From: Hyphococcus luteus
GTDB lineage: Bacteria > Pseudomonadota > Alphaproteobacteria > Caulobacterales > Parvularculaceae
Length of the DNA stretch: 64,000 bases
Direction of reading: 5' to 3'
Assembly (NCBI RefSeq): GCF_002943565.1
Contig: NZ_PJCH01000009.1
Span: 1-64,000 of the forward strand
The notes beneath the pieces were generated by a model that searched no databases, was not told where the DNA came from, and worked only from the letters and a program-made list of their open reading frames with translations. Below, piece after piece: positions 6,492 through 14,107 of the stretch (within the stretch, counting starts at the first letter, position 1; every line of letters starts with the position of its first letter). The position numbers were made by a program, and so were the translations under genes.

Positions 6492-7661
6492 ATGAAACTC
6501 CCCTTCTTCCCGAACAAACCGCCTGAAGCCAAAGCCTCCGCCGCGAAAGCGTTGATCGCGCTGCATCGTCTCGGCGCGCCGCAATGGACGCCGCGCGATT
6601 ACGCCTCACTGGCGCGCGCCGGGTACGAGCGCAATGTCATCGCCTATCGCTGCGTGCGTCTCGTGGCGGAAGCGGCGGCCTCCGCGCCGTTGCGCGTCAC
6701 GGAGGCGGGCGCCGTGATGACCGAGCATCCCTTGCTTTCGCTGCTCGCCAAACCCAACCCGGAACAGTCGGGCGCCGAACTTTTCGAAAGTTTCTACGGC
6801 TTCCTCCAGACCGCAGGCAACGCCTATCTCGAGGCGGTTGCCCTCGACGGCTCCCCGCGCGAGCTTTACGCGCTGCGCCCCGACCGCATGAAGGCGCGGC
6901 CCGGCAAGTCGGGATGGGCGGACGCCTACGATTATTCCGTCGCCGGGCGTTCTGTGACGTTCAGGAAACCCGACGACGGCTCGCTCTCGCCGATCCTGCA
7001 TTTGAAGCTGTTTCATCCGTCTAATGATCATTACGGGCTCTCGCCGCTCGAAGCTGCGAGCGCCTGCGTCGATCTTCACAATGCGGCCTCGGCCTGGAAC
7101 AAGTCGCTCCTCGACAACGCCGCCCGGCCTTCCGGCGCGCTCGTCTATAAGGGCCCGGAAGGCGCGGAAAATCTCACCAGCGAACAATTCGACCGGCTGA
7201 AGTCGGAGCTGGAAGACGCCTATCAGGGCTCGGCCAATGCGGGCCGGCCCCTGGTGCTCGATGGCGGGCTCGAATGGCGCTCCATGTCTTTAACGCCCGC
7301 CGATATGGATTTCATTGAGGCGAAAAACGCTGCCGCGCGCGAGATCGCGCTGGCCTTCGGCGTGCCGCCCATGCTGCTCGGCATTCCCGGCGACAACACC
7401 TATTCTAATTACAAGGAAGCCAATCTCGCCTTCTGGAAACAGACGGTGCTGCCGCTGGTGAAAAAGACCGCTGCGGCGCTCACCAACTGGATCGCGCCGG
7501 TCTGGCCCGAGGCGAAAGTCGTCTGCCAGACAAGCGAAATCGACGCGCTGTCCGCCGAACGCGACGCGCTCTGGGCGCGCGTCTCCCGCGCGGAGTTTCT
7601 CACCGATGATGAAAAGCGGGCGGCGCTCGGACTTTCTCCGATGGAGGAAAGCGATGCATAG
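6492..7661 (+). CDS. HK97-type phage portal protein (GTA g3)
   Basis: The 389-residue product forms the dodecameric ring through which DNA enters the head. Family marks are the early NVIAYRCVRLVAEAAASAPL helix, FLQTAGNAYLEAV, RPDRMK, HLKLFHPSNDHYGLSPLEAA and the C-terminal EIALAFGVPPMLLGIPGDNTYSN. These are the standard conserved blocks of HK97 gp3-like portals, and the length matches GTA portals. The start ATG at 6492 follows GGGGGGCAG contributed by the repeat in the gap. The 3' end overlaps the next small gene by 8 bases. Confidence 0.93.
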   Translation: MKLPFFPNKPPEAKASAAKALIALHRLGAPQWTPRDYASLARAGYERNVIAYRCVRLVAEAAASAPLRVTEAGAVMTEHPLLSLLAKPNPEQSGAELFESFYGFLQTAGNAYLEAVALDGSPRELYALRPDRMKARPGKSGWADAYDYSVAGRSVTFRKPDDGSLSPILHLKLFHPSNDHYGLSPLEAASACVDLHNAASAWNKSLLDNAARPSGALVYKGPEGAENLTSEQFDRLKSELEDAYQGSANAGRPLVLDGGLEWRSMSLTPADMDFIEAKNAAAREIALAFGVPPMLLGIPGDNTYSNYKEANLAFWKQTVLPLVKKTAAALTNWIAPVWPEAKVVCQTSEIDALSAERDALWARVSRAEFLTDDEKRAALGLSPMEESDA

Positions 7662-7926
7662 CGTTTCCTTCCCCAAAAGCCCCCTCGACAAACCCATGGA
7701 GCTGCGCGTCACCGTCGCCATCGGCGCCGCCGTCATCGTGCAGTCGGGGCTCGGGCTCGTCTGGGCCGGCGCCGCGTCGGAACGCCTGGCGCAGCTCGAA
7801 CGCCGCGCCGACGACAATCGTGAAATCATCGAGCGCACGGCGCGATTGGAAGAACAGGCGCGGTTCATATCCGCGGCGCTGGTGAGGATTGAAGACAAGC
7901 TCGATGCGAAAGGGGAGGGCGAGTGA
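7654..7926 (+). CDS. Small membrane/coiled-coil protein at the GTA g3.5 position
   Basis: A 90-residue protein beginning MHSVSFPKSPLDKP, with one hydrophobic segment (about residues 18-38, VAIGAAVIVQSGLGLVWAG) followed by a charged coiled-coil of about 50 residues. ATG 7654 is chosen because GAGGAAA lies just upstream and the overlap with the portal stop suggests translational coupling; an upstream in-frame start would run deep into portal. The position between portal and protease is that of the small g3.5 frame in Rhodobacter-type GTAs. Sequence identity with that protein cannot be claimed. A holin role is possible but unsupported. Confidence 0.6.
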   Translation: MHSVSFPKSPLDKPMELRVTVAIGAAVIVQSGLGLVWAGAASERLAQLERRADDNREIIERTARLEEQARFISAALVRIEDKLDAKGEGE

Positions 7927-7942
7927 TGGTTGTTATTTTTAC

Positions 7943-8028
7943 CGCTCACCCCGGCGCAGGCCGGGGTCTCGTGAAGGCAGACCCTGTGCTTTCATTATGG
8001 GAGATCCCGGCCTGCGCCGGGATGAGCG
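7943..8028. repeat. Long inverted repeat between g3.5 and the protease gene
   Basis: Two 28-base arms (7943-7970 and 8001-8028) are reverse complements with two mismatches and flank a 30-base spacer. Each arm itself contains the palindromic core CCGGCGCAGGCCGG, so it can fold into small hairpins or one long stem. This is a common alphaproteobacterial interspersed element type. The protease start at 8048 has its own GGGGAGA site downstream of the element. Confidence 0.85.
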
Positions 8029-8047
8029 GGCTTAGGGGAGATAAGTT

Positions 8048-8650
8048 ATGACCGAACCCCTGATCGCCGAAATCGAAGGCTACGCCTCAATCTTCAATGT
8101 CGCGGATTTGAATGGCGACATCGTGGCGCCCGGCGCCTTTGCAAACTCGCTGAAGAAAAAGCCGAAGCCCGCCATGCTTTACAGTCACGCCGCCGAAGCG
8201 CCCATCGGCCGCTGGACGTTTGTGCGCGAAGATTCCTACGGGCTTTTCGTCAAGGGCGAGCTGATCCTGTCGAGCCCGCGCGCGCTGGAAGTGCATGCGC
8301 TGCTCGAAGGCGGCGCCCTCGACGGGCTTTCCATCGGCTATCAGACTTTGCGCGCCTCGCGCGCCAAAACCGGGCGGCGCATTCTCGAGGCCGATCTCTG
8401 GGAAGTCTCCGTCGTTACGTTCCCGATGGCGCGCGCGGCGCGGGTGACGCGCGTCGGTCCCGCGCGCCCCGAATTCGATCCCGCCGCTGTCGCAAAAATT
8501 TTCAAAGAACCGGTTCGCGTTTCCCCCTCCCTTGCCGCGCAAGAGACGCGAACCTGGCGGGCGCCCGCCCCATCGTCCCCCATGCAAGGGGCGGGCGCCC
8601 GTCTTTTTGCGCAAACGCTGACCGCCGCGGCCCAGAAGCTTTCTCACTAA
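8048..8650 (+). CDS. HK97-family prohead protease (GTA g4)
   Basis: A 200-residue U35-type serine protease that matures the prohead. GYASIFNVADLNGDIVAPGAF at the start and PAMLYSHAAEAPIGRW hold the family's conserved blocks including the catalytic His. ALDGLSIGYQT contains the catalytic Ser, and LWEVSVVTFPM is the conserved strand. The C-terminal ~45 residues are low-complexity (WRAPAPSSPMQGAG) and are encoded by a near-perfect palindrome (8558-8601). It may be a repeat inserted in frame or a structured mRNA end. The major capsid gene follows after 32 bases. Confidence 0.9.
   Translation: MTEPLIAEIEGYASIFNVADLNGDIVAPGAFANSLKKKPKPAMLYSHAAEAPIGRWTFVREDSYGLFVKGELILSSPRALEVHALLEGGALDGLSIGYQTLRASRAKTGRRILEADLWEVSVVTFPMARAARVTRVGPARPEFDPAAVAKIFKEPVRVSPSLAAQETRTWRAPAPSSPMQGAGARLFAQTLTAAAQKLSH
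8558..8608 (+). terminator. Terminator-like palindrome inside the 3' coding part of g4
   Basis: CGGGCGCCCGCCCC at 8558-8571 pairs perfectly with GGGGCGGGCGCCCG at 8588-8601 (14 bp, 16-base loop), followed by TCTTTTT at 8602-8608. The shape is that of an intrinsic terminator but it lies within the open frame, 75 bases upstream of the capsid start. It could stabilise or partly separate the capsid mRNA, or be an in-frame palindromic insertion. Confidence 0.55.
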
Positions 8651-8682
8651 CAAGAAGCTGTCCCCCTAAGGAGTATGAGTAA

Positions 8683-9918
8683 ATGAGTATCGAAACCAAA
8701 GCCGACGCGCCGAACGCCGAACTGCGCGGCGCCATGCGTGAATTTCTCACCGCCTTCGAAGCGTTCAAGGACGCCAATGACGAACGCCTCGGCGCGCTCG
8801 AGGAGAAAAGCCGCGACGATGTGGTGCTCGCCGAAAAGGTCGAGCGCATCAATGATGCGGTCACCGAACAGAAAGCCGCCGTCGACCGCCTGGCGCTGAA
8901 AACCCAGCGCCCTGAGATCGGACCGGCGCCCGCGCGCGCCGAACCCGATGAACGAAAAGCCGCCTTCATGCGCTATATGCGCGTCGGCGATGCGACCGCC
9001 GCTGCGGCGCTGGAGGCGAAATCCGTGAACACGGGCGCCGGCGAGGAGGGCGGCTATCTCGCGCCCAATGAAGTCGAGCGCATGATCAATGCGGCGGTGA
9101 AAGACATCTCGCCCATCCGCCAGATCGCCAGCGTGCGCGAAATCGGCGGCAATGTCTTCAGGAAGCCCGTTTCCAACGGCGACACGGTCGCGGGCTGGGT
9201 TGCGGAAACGACCGCGCGCGATAGTGCGACGACGGCGCCGACGCTCACCGCGCTCGATTTCCCGACTATGGAGCTTTACGCCATGCCGGCGGCCTCGCAG
9301 ACGCTGCTTGACGATTCCATCGTCGATATCGAGCAATGGCTCGCCGACGAGGTGCAGACGGAATTCGCCGTGCAGGAATCCGCCGCCTTCATTGCCGGCA
9401 ACGGAACCACGGCGCCGAAGGGCATTCTGACCTACGACATCGCTGCGGACGCATCGAAAGACCCGGACGAGCTCGGCTTTATCGCCACCGGCGCCGACGG
9501 CGCTTTCCCCGCGTCGAACCCGTCGGACAAACTCTTGGACCTCATCTATCTGCCCAAACAGGCCTATCGCGCCAACGGGCGCTTCCTCATGAACCGCTCG
9601 GTCGTCGGCGCGCTTCGCAAGTTCAAGGACTCCGAAGGCAATTATCTCTGGCAGCCCAATGCGGAGCCGGGCGAGCCCGCGCGCCTTATGGGTTATCCGG
9701 TGACCGAAGCCGAGGACATGCCGGATATCGACTCCGACACGCACTCCATCGCCTTCGGCGATTTCCGCCGCGCTTATCTGATCGTCGACCGGGTCGGCGT
9801 GCGCGTGTTGCGCGATCCCTATTCCGCCAAGCCTTACGTCCTCTTCTACACGACCAAGCGCGTCGGCGGCGGCGTCCAGGATTTCGAGGCCATCAAGTTC
9901 CTGAAATTCGCGTCGTAA
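8683..9918 (+). CDS. HK97-fold major capsid protein (GTA g5)
   Basis: The 411-residue protein begins with a charged helical region of about 100 residues (EFLTAFEAFKDANDERL...), the scaffold-like delta domain removed by the protease. The shell domain follows from about NTGAGEEGGYLAPNEVERMI. Recognisable family pieces are SPIRQIASVREIGG, TAPTLTALDFPTMELYAMPAASQTLLDDS, the E-loop/P-domain strand region, and ARLMGYPVTEAEDMPDI with IAFGDFRRAYLIVDR. It will assemble the small GTA-type head together with portal and g4. Confidence 0.95.
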   Translation: MSIETKADAPNAELRGAMREFLTAFEAFKDANDERLGALEEKSRDDVVLAEKVERINDAVTEQKAAVDRLALKTQRPEIGPAPARAEPDERKAAFMRYMRVGDATAAAALEAKSVNTGAGEEGGYLAPNEVERMINAAVKDISPIRQIASVREIGGNVFRKPVSNGDTVAGWVAETTARDSATTAPTLTALDFPTMELYAMPAASQTLLDDSIVDIEQWLADEVQTEFAVQESAAFIAGNGTTAPKGILTYDIAADASKDPDELGFIATGADGAFPASNPSDKLLDLIYLPKQAYRANGRFLMNRSVVGALRKFKDSEGNYLWQPNAEPGEPARLMGYPVTEAEDMPDIDSDTHSIAFGDFRRAYLIVDRVGVRVLRDPYSAKPYVLFYTTKRVGGGVQDFEAIKFLKFAS

Positions 9919-9936
9919 GACCCAAGAGCGACGCCA

Positions 9937-10012
9937 CCCTCTCCCCTTTGGGGAGAGGGCAGGGTGAGGGGGAGCGAAGGTGACGCATTGAGAGTCGCCT
10001 TCCCCCTCACCC
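9937..10012. repeat. Palindromic repeat between the capsid and connector genes
   Basis: A perfect 10-bp hairpin (CCCTCTCCCC/GGGGAGAGGG, 9937-9959) is followed by a longer stem made from GGGTGAGGGGGA near 9962 and TCCCCCTCACCC ending at 10012. The same family appears before g15 (16030-16152). Confidence 0.8.
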
Positions 10013-10051
10013 GAAAAACGCACCTGAAACAACAACGGACGAGCCCACGTA

Positions 10052-10612
10052 ATGTCCCTCACTCTTCTTTCCCCGCCGGCGGCGGAGCCGGTGACCCTGG
10101 CCGAACTGAAAGCGCATTTGCGCGTCACGAGCGACGATGAAGATGCGCTGGTAACCGGCATGCTGGTGGCGGCGGTGCGCGCTATAGAAGCGCGCGGCGG
10201 CCTGGCGCTGATGCCGCAGCAATGGCGTTTGACGCTCGATGCGGCGCCGGAGGAGACGCTGTTCCTGCCGCTCTCCCCGGTTTCCGCCATCGACGCCGTT
10301 TCGGTGATCGACGGCGACGGCGATCCGCGGACCGTGTCGCCATCGCTTTACGATGCGGTTCTCGGAGCGGGCGCGCGCATCCGCCCCGCCGGGCCCTGGC
10401 CCTTGCCGGTTCCGAAGGTCGGCGGCGTGCATGTCGATTTCACCGCCGGCTATGAAGACGCCGGCGCGGTCCCGGCGCCCCTGAAACAGGCGGTGCTGAC
10501 GCTTGCCGCCTTCTTTTTCGAAACCCGCGAGGCGGCGGGCGAGACGCGCATCTATGCCGTGCCGCGCAGCGTCGACGCGCTGATCGCGCCTTATAAGGAG
10601 GCGCGGCTGTGA
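10052..10612 (+). CDS. Head-tail connector / adaptor (GTA g6)
   Basis: A 186-residue protein of the phage head-tail connector family (phiE125 gp8-like). It opens with PVTLAELKAHLRVTSDDEDALVTGMLVAAV, the helical bundle that docks onto the portal, and continues through W-rich beta segments. The end is YAVPRSVDALIAPYK, typical of this family. It should form the ring under the portal. It overlaps the head-closure gene by 4 bases. Its own ribosome site is weak, perhaps because the repeat upstream displaced it. Confidence 0.85.
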   Translation: MSLTLLSPPAAEPVTLAELKAHLRVTSDDEDALVTGMLVAAVRAIEARGGLALMPQQWRLTLDAAPEETLFLPLSPVSAIDAVSVIDGDGDPRTVSPSLYDAVLGAGARIRPAGPWPLPVPKVGGVHVDFTAGYEDAGAVPAPLKQAVLTLAAFFFETREAAGETRIYAVPRSVDALIAPYKEARL

Positions 10613-10926
10613 TCGGGGCCCTTCGTCACAAGATCGAACTTTTAACGCCCGAACGCACCGAGGACGAGGCGGGCGGCGCCAGCATCGCTTACATGCCCGG
10701 TCCCGAACTCTGGGCGGATGTGGAGCGGCTTTCCTCCACCCGCGATTTCGCCGGCGACCGCGAGAACCGTTTGAAACGCATCGCCGCGACCATCCGCTTC
10801 CGCGCCGACATCGCGCTTGGAACGCGGCTCGTTTTCGCCGGCGAGACCTACGAAACCGTCAGTATCGAGAGCGGTGACGGACGCGAAAAACGCCTGACGC
10901 TGATTTGCGAGGAGATTCTGTCATGA
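10609..10926 (+). CDS. Head closure / head-tail joining protein (GTA g7)
   Basis: At 105 residues it matches the SPP1 gp16-like head-closure family. The N-terminus IGALRHKIELLTPERTEDEAGG is the classic small beta-barrel start, followed by LWADVERLSS and LVFAGETYETVSIES. It seals the connector against the tail. Translation is coupled on both sides: the start overlaps g6 (4 bases) and the stop TGA overlaps the g8 ATG. Confidence 0.88.
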   Translation: MIGALRHKIELLTPERTEDEAGGASIAYMPGPELWADVERLSSTRDFAGDRENRLKRIAATIRFRADIALGTRLVFAGETYETVSIESGDGREKRLTLICEEILS

Positions 10927-11330
10927 CAAACGCCCAGTGGGAATTGCAGAAGGCCGTCTATCAGGCGCTCCGCGCCGACGCCGCCTTGAAGAGCGAGATC
11001 GGCGATCCCGCGCGGATTTTCGACGACCCGCCGCCGGCGGCGCTCTTTCCCTATCTCACCATCGGCGAGGCGCGGGCGAGCGATTACAAGGGCGTCGACG
11101 GCGCGCTCGAGCACGACCTCAAACTCTACGCCTTTTCCCGCTACGCCGGGCGGCGCGAGGTGAAGCGCATTCTCTGCGCGGTTTACGACGCTTTGCACGA
11201 GGCGGCGCTGACGCTTTCCGGCCACGACCTCGTCAATATCCGTTTCGTTTTCGCCGACGCCTTCAGGCGCCTTGACGGTGAGATTTATCAGGGCGTCGCG
11301 CGCTTTCGCGCCGTGACGATGGCGCAGTGA
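10923..11330 (+). CDS. DUF3168 tail terminator / completion protein (GTA g8)
   Basis: A 135-residue DUF3168 protein that caps the tail tube at the head end. Family segments are WELQKAVYQALRADAALK, VFDDPPP-like (IFDDPPPAALFPYLTIGEARA) and LKLYAFSRYAGRREVKRIL. ATG 10923 is chosen because it overlaps the g7 stop in an ATGA arrangement; an upstream in-frame start at 10905 would run into g7. It is followed by a nested repeat before the tail-tube gene. Confidence 0.88.
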   Translation: MTNAQWELQKAVYQALRADAALKSEIGDPARIFDDPPPAALFPYLTIGEARASDYKGVDGALEHDLKLYAFSRYAGRREVKRILCAVYDALHEAALTLSGHDLVNIRFVFADAFRRLDGEIYQGVARFRAVTMAQ

Positions 11331-11355
11331 AAATGACGCGCCGACCTTTAATCCC

Positions 11356-11474
11356 GCTCATCCCGGCGTTCTTCGAGACGCTCAAAATCCTTCATCCTGA
11401 GGGCGCGCATGAAATGCGCGTGTCTCGAAGGACGAAGGATTTTGAGCTCCTCAGGATGAAGAGCCGGGATGAGC
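11356..11474. repeat. Nested composite repeat between g8 and g9
   Basis: Outer arms GCTCATCCCGGC (11356-11367) and GCCGGGATGAGC (11463-11474) are perfect complements belonging to the same family as the element at 7943-8028. Inside lies a second family with perfect 13-bp arms (11381-11393/11434-11446) and 12-bp arms TTCATCCTGAGG/CCTCAGGATGAA (11391-11402/11449-11460). The second family also occurs at 45957-46052 and 46401-46491. Confidence 0.85.
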
Positions 11475-11506
11475 TTGCGCTCGGCTTGCTAAAAGGAAAC
11501 TGAAAC

Positions 11507-11926
11507 ATGCCCGCTCAAAAAGGCAAAGACTTGCTTCTGAAACTCGGCGACGGCGAAACGCCGGAAAGCTTCTCGGTTATCGGCGGCCTGCGCACCAAGT
11601 CGCTGTCCCTGAACGCGCAAACCGTCGACGTCACCCATTCGCAATCTTCAGGCGGCTGGCGCGAACTGCTCGCGGGCGCCGGTGTCCGCCAGGCGTCGGT
11701 TTCCGGCGCCGGGGTCTTCCTCAACGACGCAGCGGCGGCGGAAGCGCGCAGCGTCTTCTTTTCTAATGAGGCGCGCAACTGGCGGGTGATCGTGCCGGGT
11801 TTCGGAACCATCGAAGGCGCCTTCCTCATCGCTAATCTCGATTACGCCGGAGAGCATGACCGCGAGGCCTCCATGTCGCTGGCGCTCGAGAGCGCCGGCG
11901 CGCTTTCCTTCACGGCGGAGGGGTGA
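11507..11926 (+). CDS. Major tail (tube) protein, TP901-1 family (GTA g9)
   Basis: A 139-residue tail-tube protein. MPAQKGKDLLLKLGD is the family's start, SLSLNAQTVDVTHSQSSGGWRELLAGAGVR is the highly conserved core, and LIANLDYAGEHDREASMSLALESAG is the C-terminal beta region. It polymerises into the short tail tube. The ribosome site AAGGAA lies upstream of the ATG. It is separated from g10 by over 200 bases of repeats, which is unusual for such clusters. Confidence 0.92.
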   Translation: MPAQKGKDLLLKLGDGETPESFSVIGGLRTKSLSLNAQTVDVTHSQSSGGWRELLAGAGVRQASVSGAGVFLNDAAAAEARSVFFSNEARNWRVIVPGFGTIEGAFLIANLDYAGEHDREASMSLALESAGALSFTAEG

Positions 11927-11953
11927 GGCATGGGTGAGCGCTTGTTGCAATTT

Positions 11954-12133
11954 CTCTCTTCCCCCGCCCCGCGCCGAACGGCGCGACTCTATGATTTGTG
12001 CGCATTCGCGCACGGGGGAAGTACCGGCGAAGCCGGGGATGGGGGTGTTCTCGCCGGCTTGCCGACTTGGATATTTGGGGCTTTACCCCCTCCGCCCCTT
12101 CGGGACACCTCCCCCGCAAGCGGGGGAGGAGGA
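11954..12133. repeat. Palindromic repeat pair (module B then A) between g9 and g10
   Basis: Module B (11954-12045) shares a 33-base identical right part (12013-12045) with 6453-6485, but its central hairpin is expanded by extra palindromic sequence (GCGCC-GAAC-GGCGC and GTGCGC-ATTC-GCGCAC). Module A (12085-12133) matches 6363-6412 and ends in CCTCCCCCGC-AA-GCGGGGGAGG. The two modules appear in the reverse order to the terL-portal gap. Confidence 0.8.
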
Positions 12134-12159
12134 ATATCCTGCCAGTTGGGGAGGCCGTC

Positions 12160-12510
12160 ATGACCCACCCCCGCGGAGACGTATCCATAAAAATCAATGG
12201 CGAGGAAAAGACCTTGCGCCTCACCCTCGGCGCGCTCGCGGATATGGAGGAGCGCTTCGGCGGCGACCTTTCCGCCCTGCAGGAGCGCCTGAAAAGCCCC
12301 CGCATTTCCGACATCGTGCTTGTTCTCCACGCGCTTTTAACGGGCGGCGGGGCGGGGCTCACCCTCGAAGCCTTGAAAGCGAGCGACATCGACCTGGCCG
12401 AAGCCTCGCGCGCCATTGCACAGGCCTTTGAGGCGCTGTCGGGAGACGAAACGCCGGGAAAGTCCCAAGCGGGGGAATTGCCGGGGGAGGGCGGGACGCA
12501 TGGCGCATGA
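12160..12510 (+). CDS. GTA tail assembly chaperone-like protein (g10)
   Basis: From ATG 12160 the product is 116 residues. GDVSIKINGEEKTLRLTLGALADMEERFGGDLSALQERL is the hallmark of the GTA gp10/phage TAC family, which binds the tape measure during tail assembly. The C-terminal third is acidic and Gly-rich. GGGGAGG lies 6-12 bases upstream. A longer in-frame start at 11998 would translate repeat DNA and is rejected. The stop overlaps the next small gene in an ATGA arrangement. Confidence 0.85.
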   Translation: MTHPRGDVSIKINGEEKTLRLTLGALADMEERFGGDLSALQERLKSPRISDIVLVLHALLTGGGAGLTLEALKASDIDLAEASRAIAQAFEALSGDETPGKSQAGELPGEGGTHGA

Positions 12511-12671
12511 TGTTCGCCTTCGCGGTTTTGCGGCTCGGTTTATCGCCGGCGGATTTCTGGACGCTGTCGGCCGCGGAATGGCGCGCGCTTCTCGACGCGG
12601 CGGCGCCGCAGGCGATGACCCGCGACGCGCTGTCGGCGCTTATGAAAACCCATGGAGGCGGCGATGCCTGA
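12507..12671 (+). CDS. Rcc01693-type small tail assembly protein (GTA g10.1)
   Basis: A 54-residue frame starting MMFAFAVLRLGLSPADFW, with LSAAEWRALLDAAAP and ending ALSALMKTHGGGDA. This is the pattern of the short protein that follows g10 in Rhodobacter-type GTAs (F-x-x-LRLSP-x-xFW, then E-x-x-x-LL). Its ATG overlaps the g10 stop and its own stop overlaps the g11 start, so all three are coupled. It is shorter than most annotation cut-offs and easily missed. Confidence 0.8.
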   Translation: MMFAFAVLRLGLSPADFWTLSAAEWRALLDAAAPQAMTRDALSALMKTHGGGDA

Positions 12672-13197
12672 GCATGTGAACGTCACGGTCAACACCGCGG
12701 ACATCGAAGAAGGCGCGGCGGAAATCGAAAAGCTCGCGCGCGAGCGCATCGCACCCGCCGCCGCGCTCATCGACGAAGCCTTTGCGACGGCGGCGCATTC
12801 GATCCAGTCCAATCTCGCCCGCGCGGCGGAGCGCGGCGAGCTTTCCTTCAAGAAACTGACCGGCGCTTTGCTGAAGGATTTGCGCCGCTTCGCCATCAAC
12901 AGCCTGGTGCGACAGCCGGTGCACAATCTCGTCTCCAATGCGCTGGGCAATGTCTTCGGCGGGGGAAGAGCCAATGGCGGGTTTGTCACGCCGCGCCAGT
13001 CTTACCTTGTCGGCGAGCGCGGACCGGAGCTTTTCACGCCGTCCGGCGCCGGCAATGTCCGGCCCTTGGGCGCGTCCGGCATGACCGTGAACATTTCGCT
13101 TCCAGGCGTTGCGGATGTTCAAAGTTTCAAACGCTCAGAAACCCAACTCGCCGCCGCTTTGGCGCGCGCGGTCGGGCGGGGGCAGCGGAATCTGTGA
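12664..13197 (+). CDS. Short tail tape measure protein (GTA g11)
   Basis: A 177-residue protein with an N-terminal helical part (IEKLARERIAPAAALIDEAF) and the C-terminal signature of tape measure proteins: GGGRANGGFVTPRQSYLVGERGPELFTPSGAG. Tape measures of long-tailed phages are several times larger; a short one is expected for GTAs, which have very short tails. GGAGG upstream of ATG 12664 decides the start over 12652. Confidence 0.85.
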   Translation: MPEHVNVTVNTADIEEGAAEIEKLARERIAPAAALIDEAFATAAHSIQSNLARAAERGELSFKKLTGALLKDLRRFAINSLVRQPVHNLVSNALGNVFGGGRANGGFVTPRQSYLVGERGPELFTPSGAGNVRPLGASGMTVNISLPGVADVQSFKRSETQLAAALARAVGRGQRNL

Positions 13198-13227
13198 TGG
13201 TTGTGCTCGGCGCAAATTCCATATCTC

Positions 13228-13372
13228 ACCTCCCCCTTGAGGGGAGGTCAAAACTGCAAAGCAGTTTTGGGCGGGGGAAGGCCCTGCGACGCAATGAGCG
13301 TTGGACGGAACGTTGCGCCTCTTCACCCCCCTCCCGAAATCGAAGATTTCGACCTCCCCTCAAGGGGGAGGT
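13228..13372. repeat. Composite element with 22-bp inverted ends between g11 and g12
   Basis: The left end (13228-13249) and right end (13351-13372) are exact reverse complements, each built on a CCTCCCC/GGGGAGG core. Inside lie hairpins AAAACTGC-aaa-GCAGTTTT (13250-13268) and CGAAATC-gaa-GATTTCG near 13335-13351. No open frame is carried, so it resembles a small non-autonomous inverted-repeat element. Confidence 0.8.
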
Positions 13373-13400
13373 AGGCGCCGCAACAGTTGAGTAACAACCC

Positions 13401-14033
13401 ATGTCTTTCCACGAAGTTTTATTTCCCGTCGACATCGCGCTGAATTCCGAAGGCGGGCCGACGCGCAAGACCGACATTGTCGCGCTCGTTTCCGGCCATG
13501 AGGAGCGCAACTCCCCATGGGCCGGCTCGCGCCGGTCGTTCAACGCCGGTTACGGCGTCAAATCGATCGCCGACATCGAAGAGATCATCGCCTTTTTCGA
13601 AGCGCGTTGCGGGCGGCTTTACGGCTTCCGTTTCCGCGACCCGTTCGATTTCAAAAGCTGTCCGTTAGCGGCGGCGCCTGCGCCGGACGATCAACTGATC
13701 GGAGCCGGCGACGGCAGCGAAACCGGGTTCCAACTTGTGAAACGCTATGTCTCCGGCGGCGCGAGTTATGTCCGGTCCGTCAAGAAACCCGTCGCAGGGT
13801 CGGCGCGCGTCGCGGTGGACGGCGCCGAGCTGACCGAAGGCGCCGATTTCACCATCGATGAAACAAGCGGCGTCGTCGCCTTCGCCTCGCCGCCCGGCGC
13901 CGGGCTTTCGGTCACCGCCGGGTTCCTGTTCGATTGTCCCGTGCGTTTCGACACGGACGAGCTTCGCATCAATCTCGCGGCCTTCGAGGCGGGGGACATT
14001 CCCTCCATTCCCCTGATTGAGGTGCTGGTCTGA
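13401..14033 (+). CDS. DUF2460 distal tail protein (GTA g12)
   Basis: A 210-residue DUF2460 protein. FHEVLFPVDIALNSEGGPTRKTDIV is the family's conserved start, followed by GVKSIADIEEIIAFFEARCGRLYGFRFRDPFDFKS and the ending RFDTDELRINLAAFEAGDIPSIPLIEV. It forms the distal tail ring below the tube. The next gene is 183 bases away; that gap contains stem-loops rather than coding sequence. Confidence 0.92.
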   Translation: MSFHEVLFPVDIALNSEGGPTRKTDIVALVSGHEERNSPWAGSRRSFNAGYGVKSIADIEEIIAFFEARCGRLYGFRFRDPFDFKSCPLAAAPAPDDQLIGAGDGSETGFQLVKRYVSGGASYVRSVKKPVAGSARVAVDGAELTEGADFTIDETSGVVAFASPPGAGLSVTAGFLFDCPVRFDTDELRINLAAFEAGDIPSIPLIEVLV

Positions 14034-14107
14034 GAGCCTGAATTCGATTTCGCCACCCCCACAGATGAGAGATAGTCAGATGTCAGTTTACCAAAACACG
14101 ATACCCC

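Noticed and set aside
8647-10290. A 547-codon minus-strand frame across the capsid gene
   Set aside because: It lies opposite the conserved HK97 capsid and runs through repeats. The product is Arg/Val-rich and family-less, so it is an antisense shadow.
11998-12159. An N-terminal extension of g10
   Set aside because: It would translate the palindromic repeat into a basic stretch. The family start and GGGGAGG site support 12160.
6363-13372. CRISPR array among the GTA repeats
   Set aside because: The repeats are hairpins of several families without regular spacers or direct-repeat periodicity.
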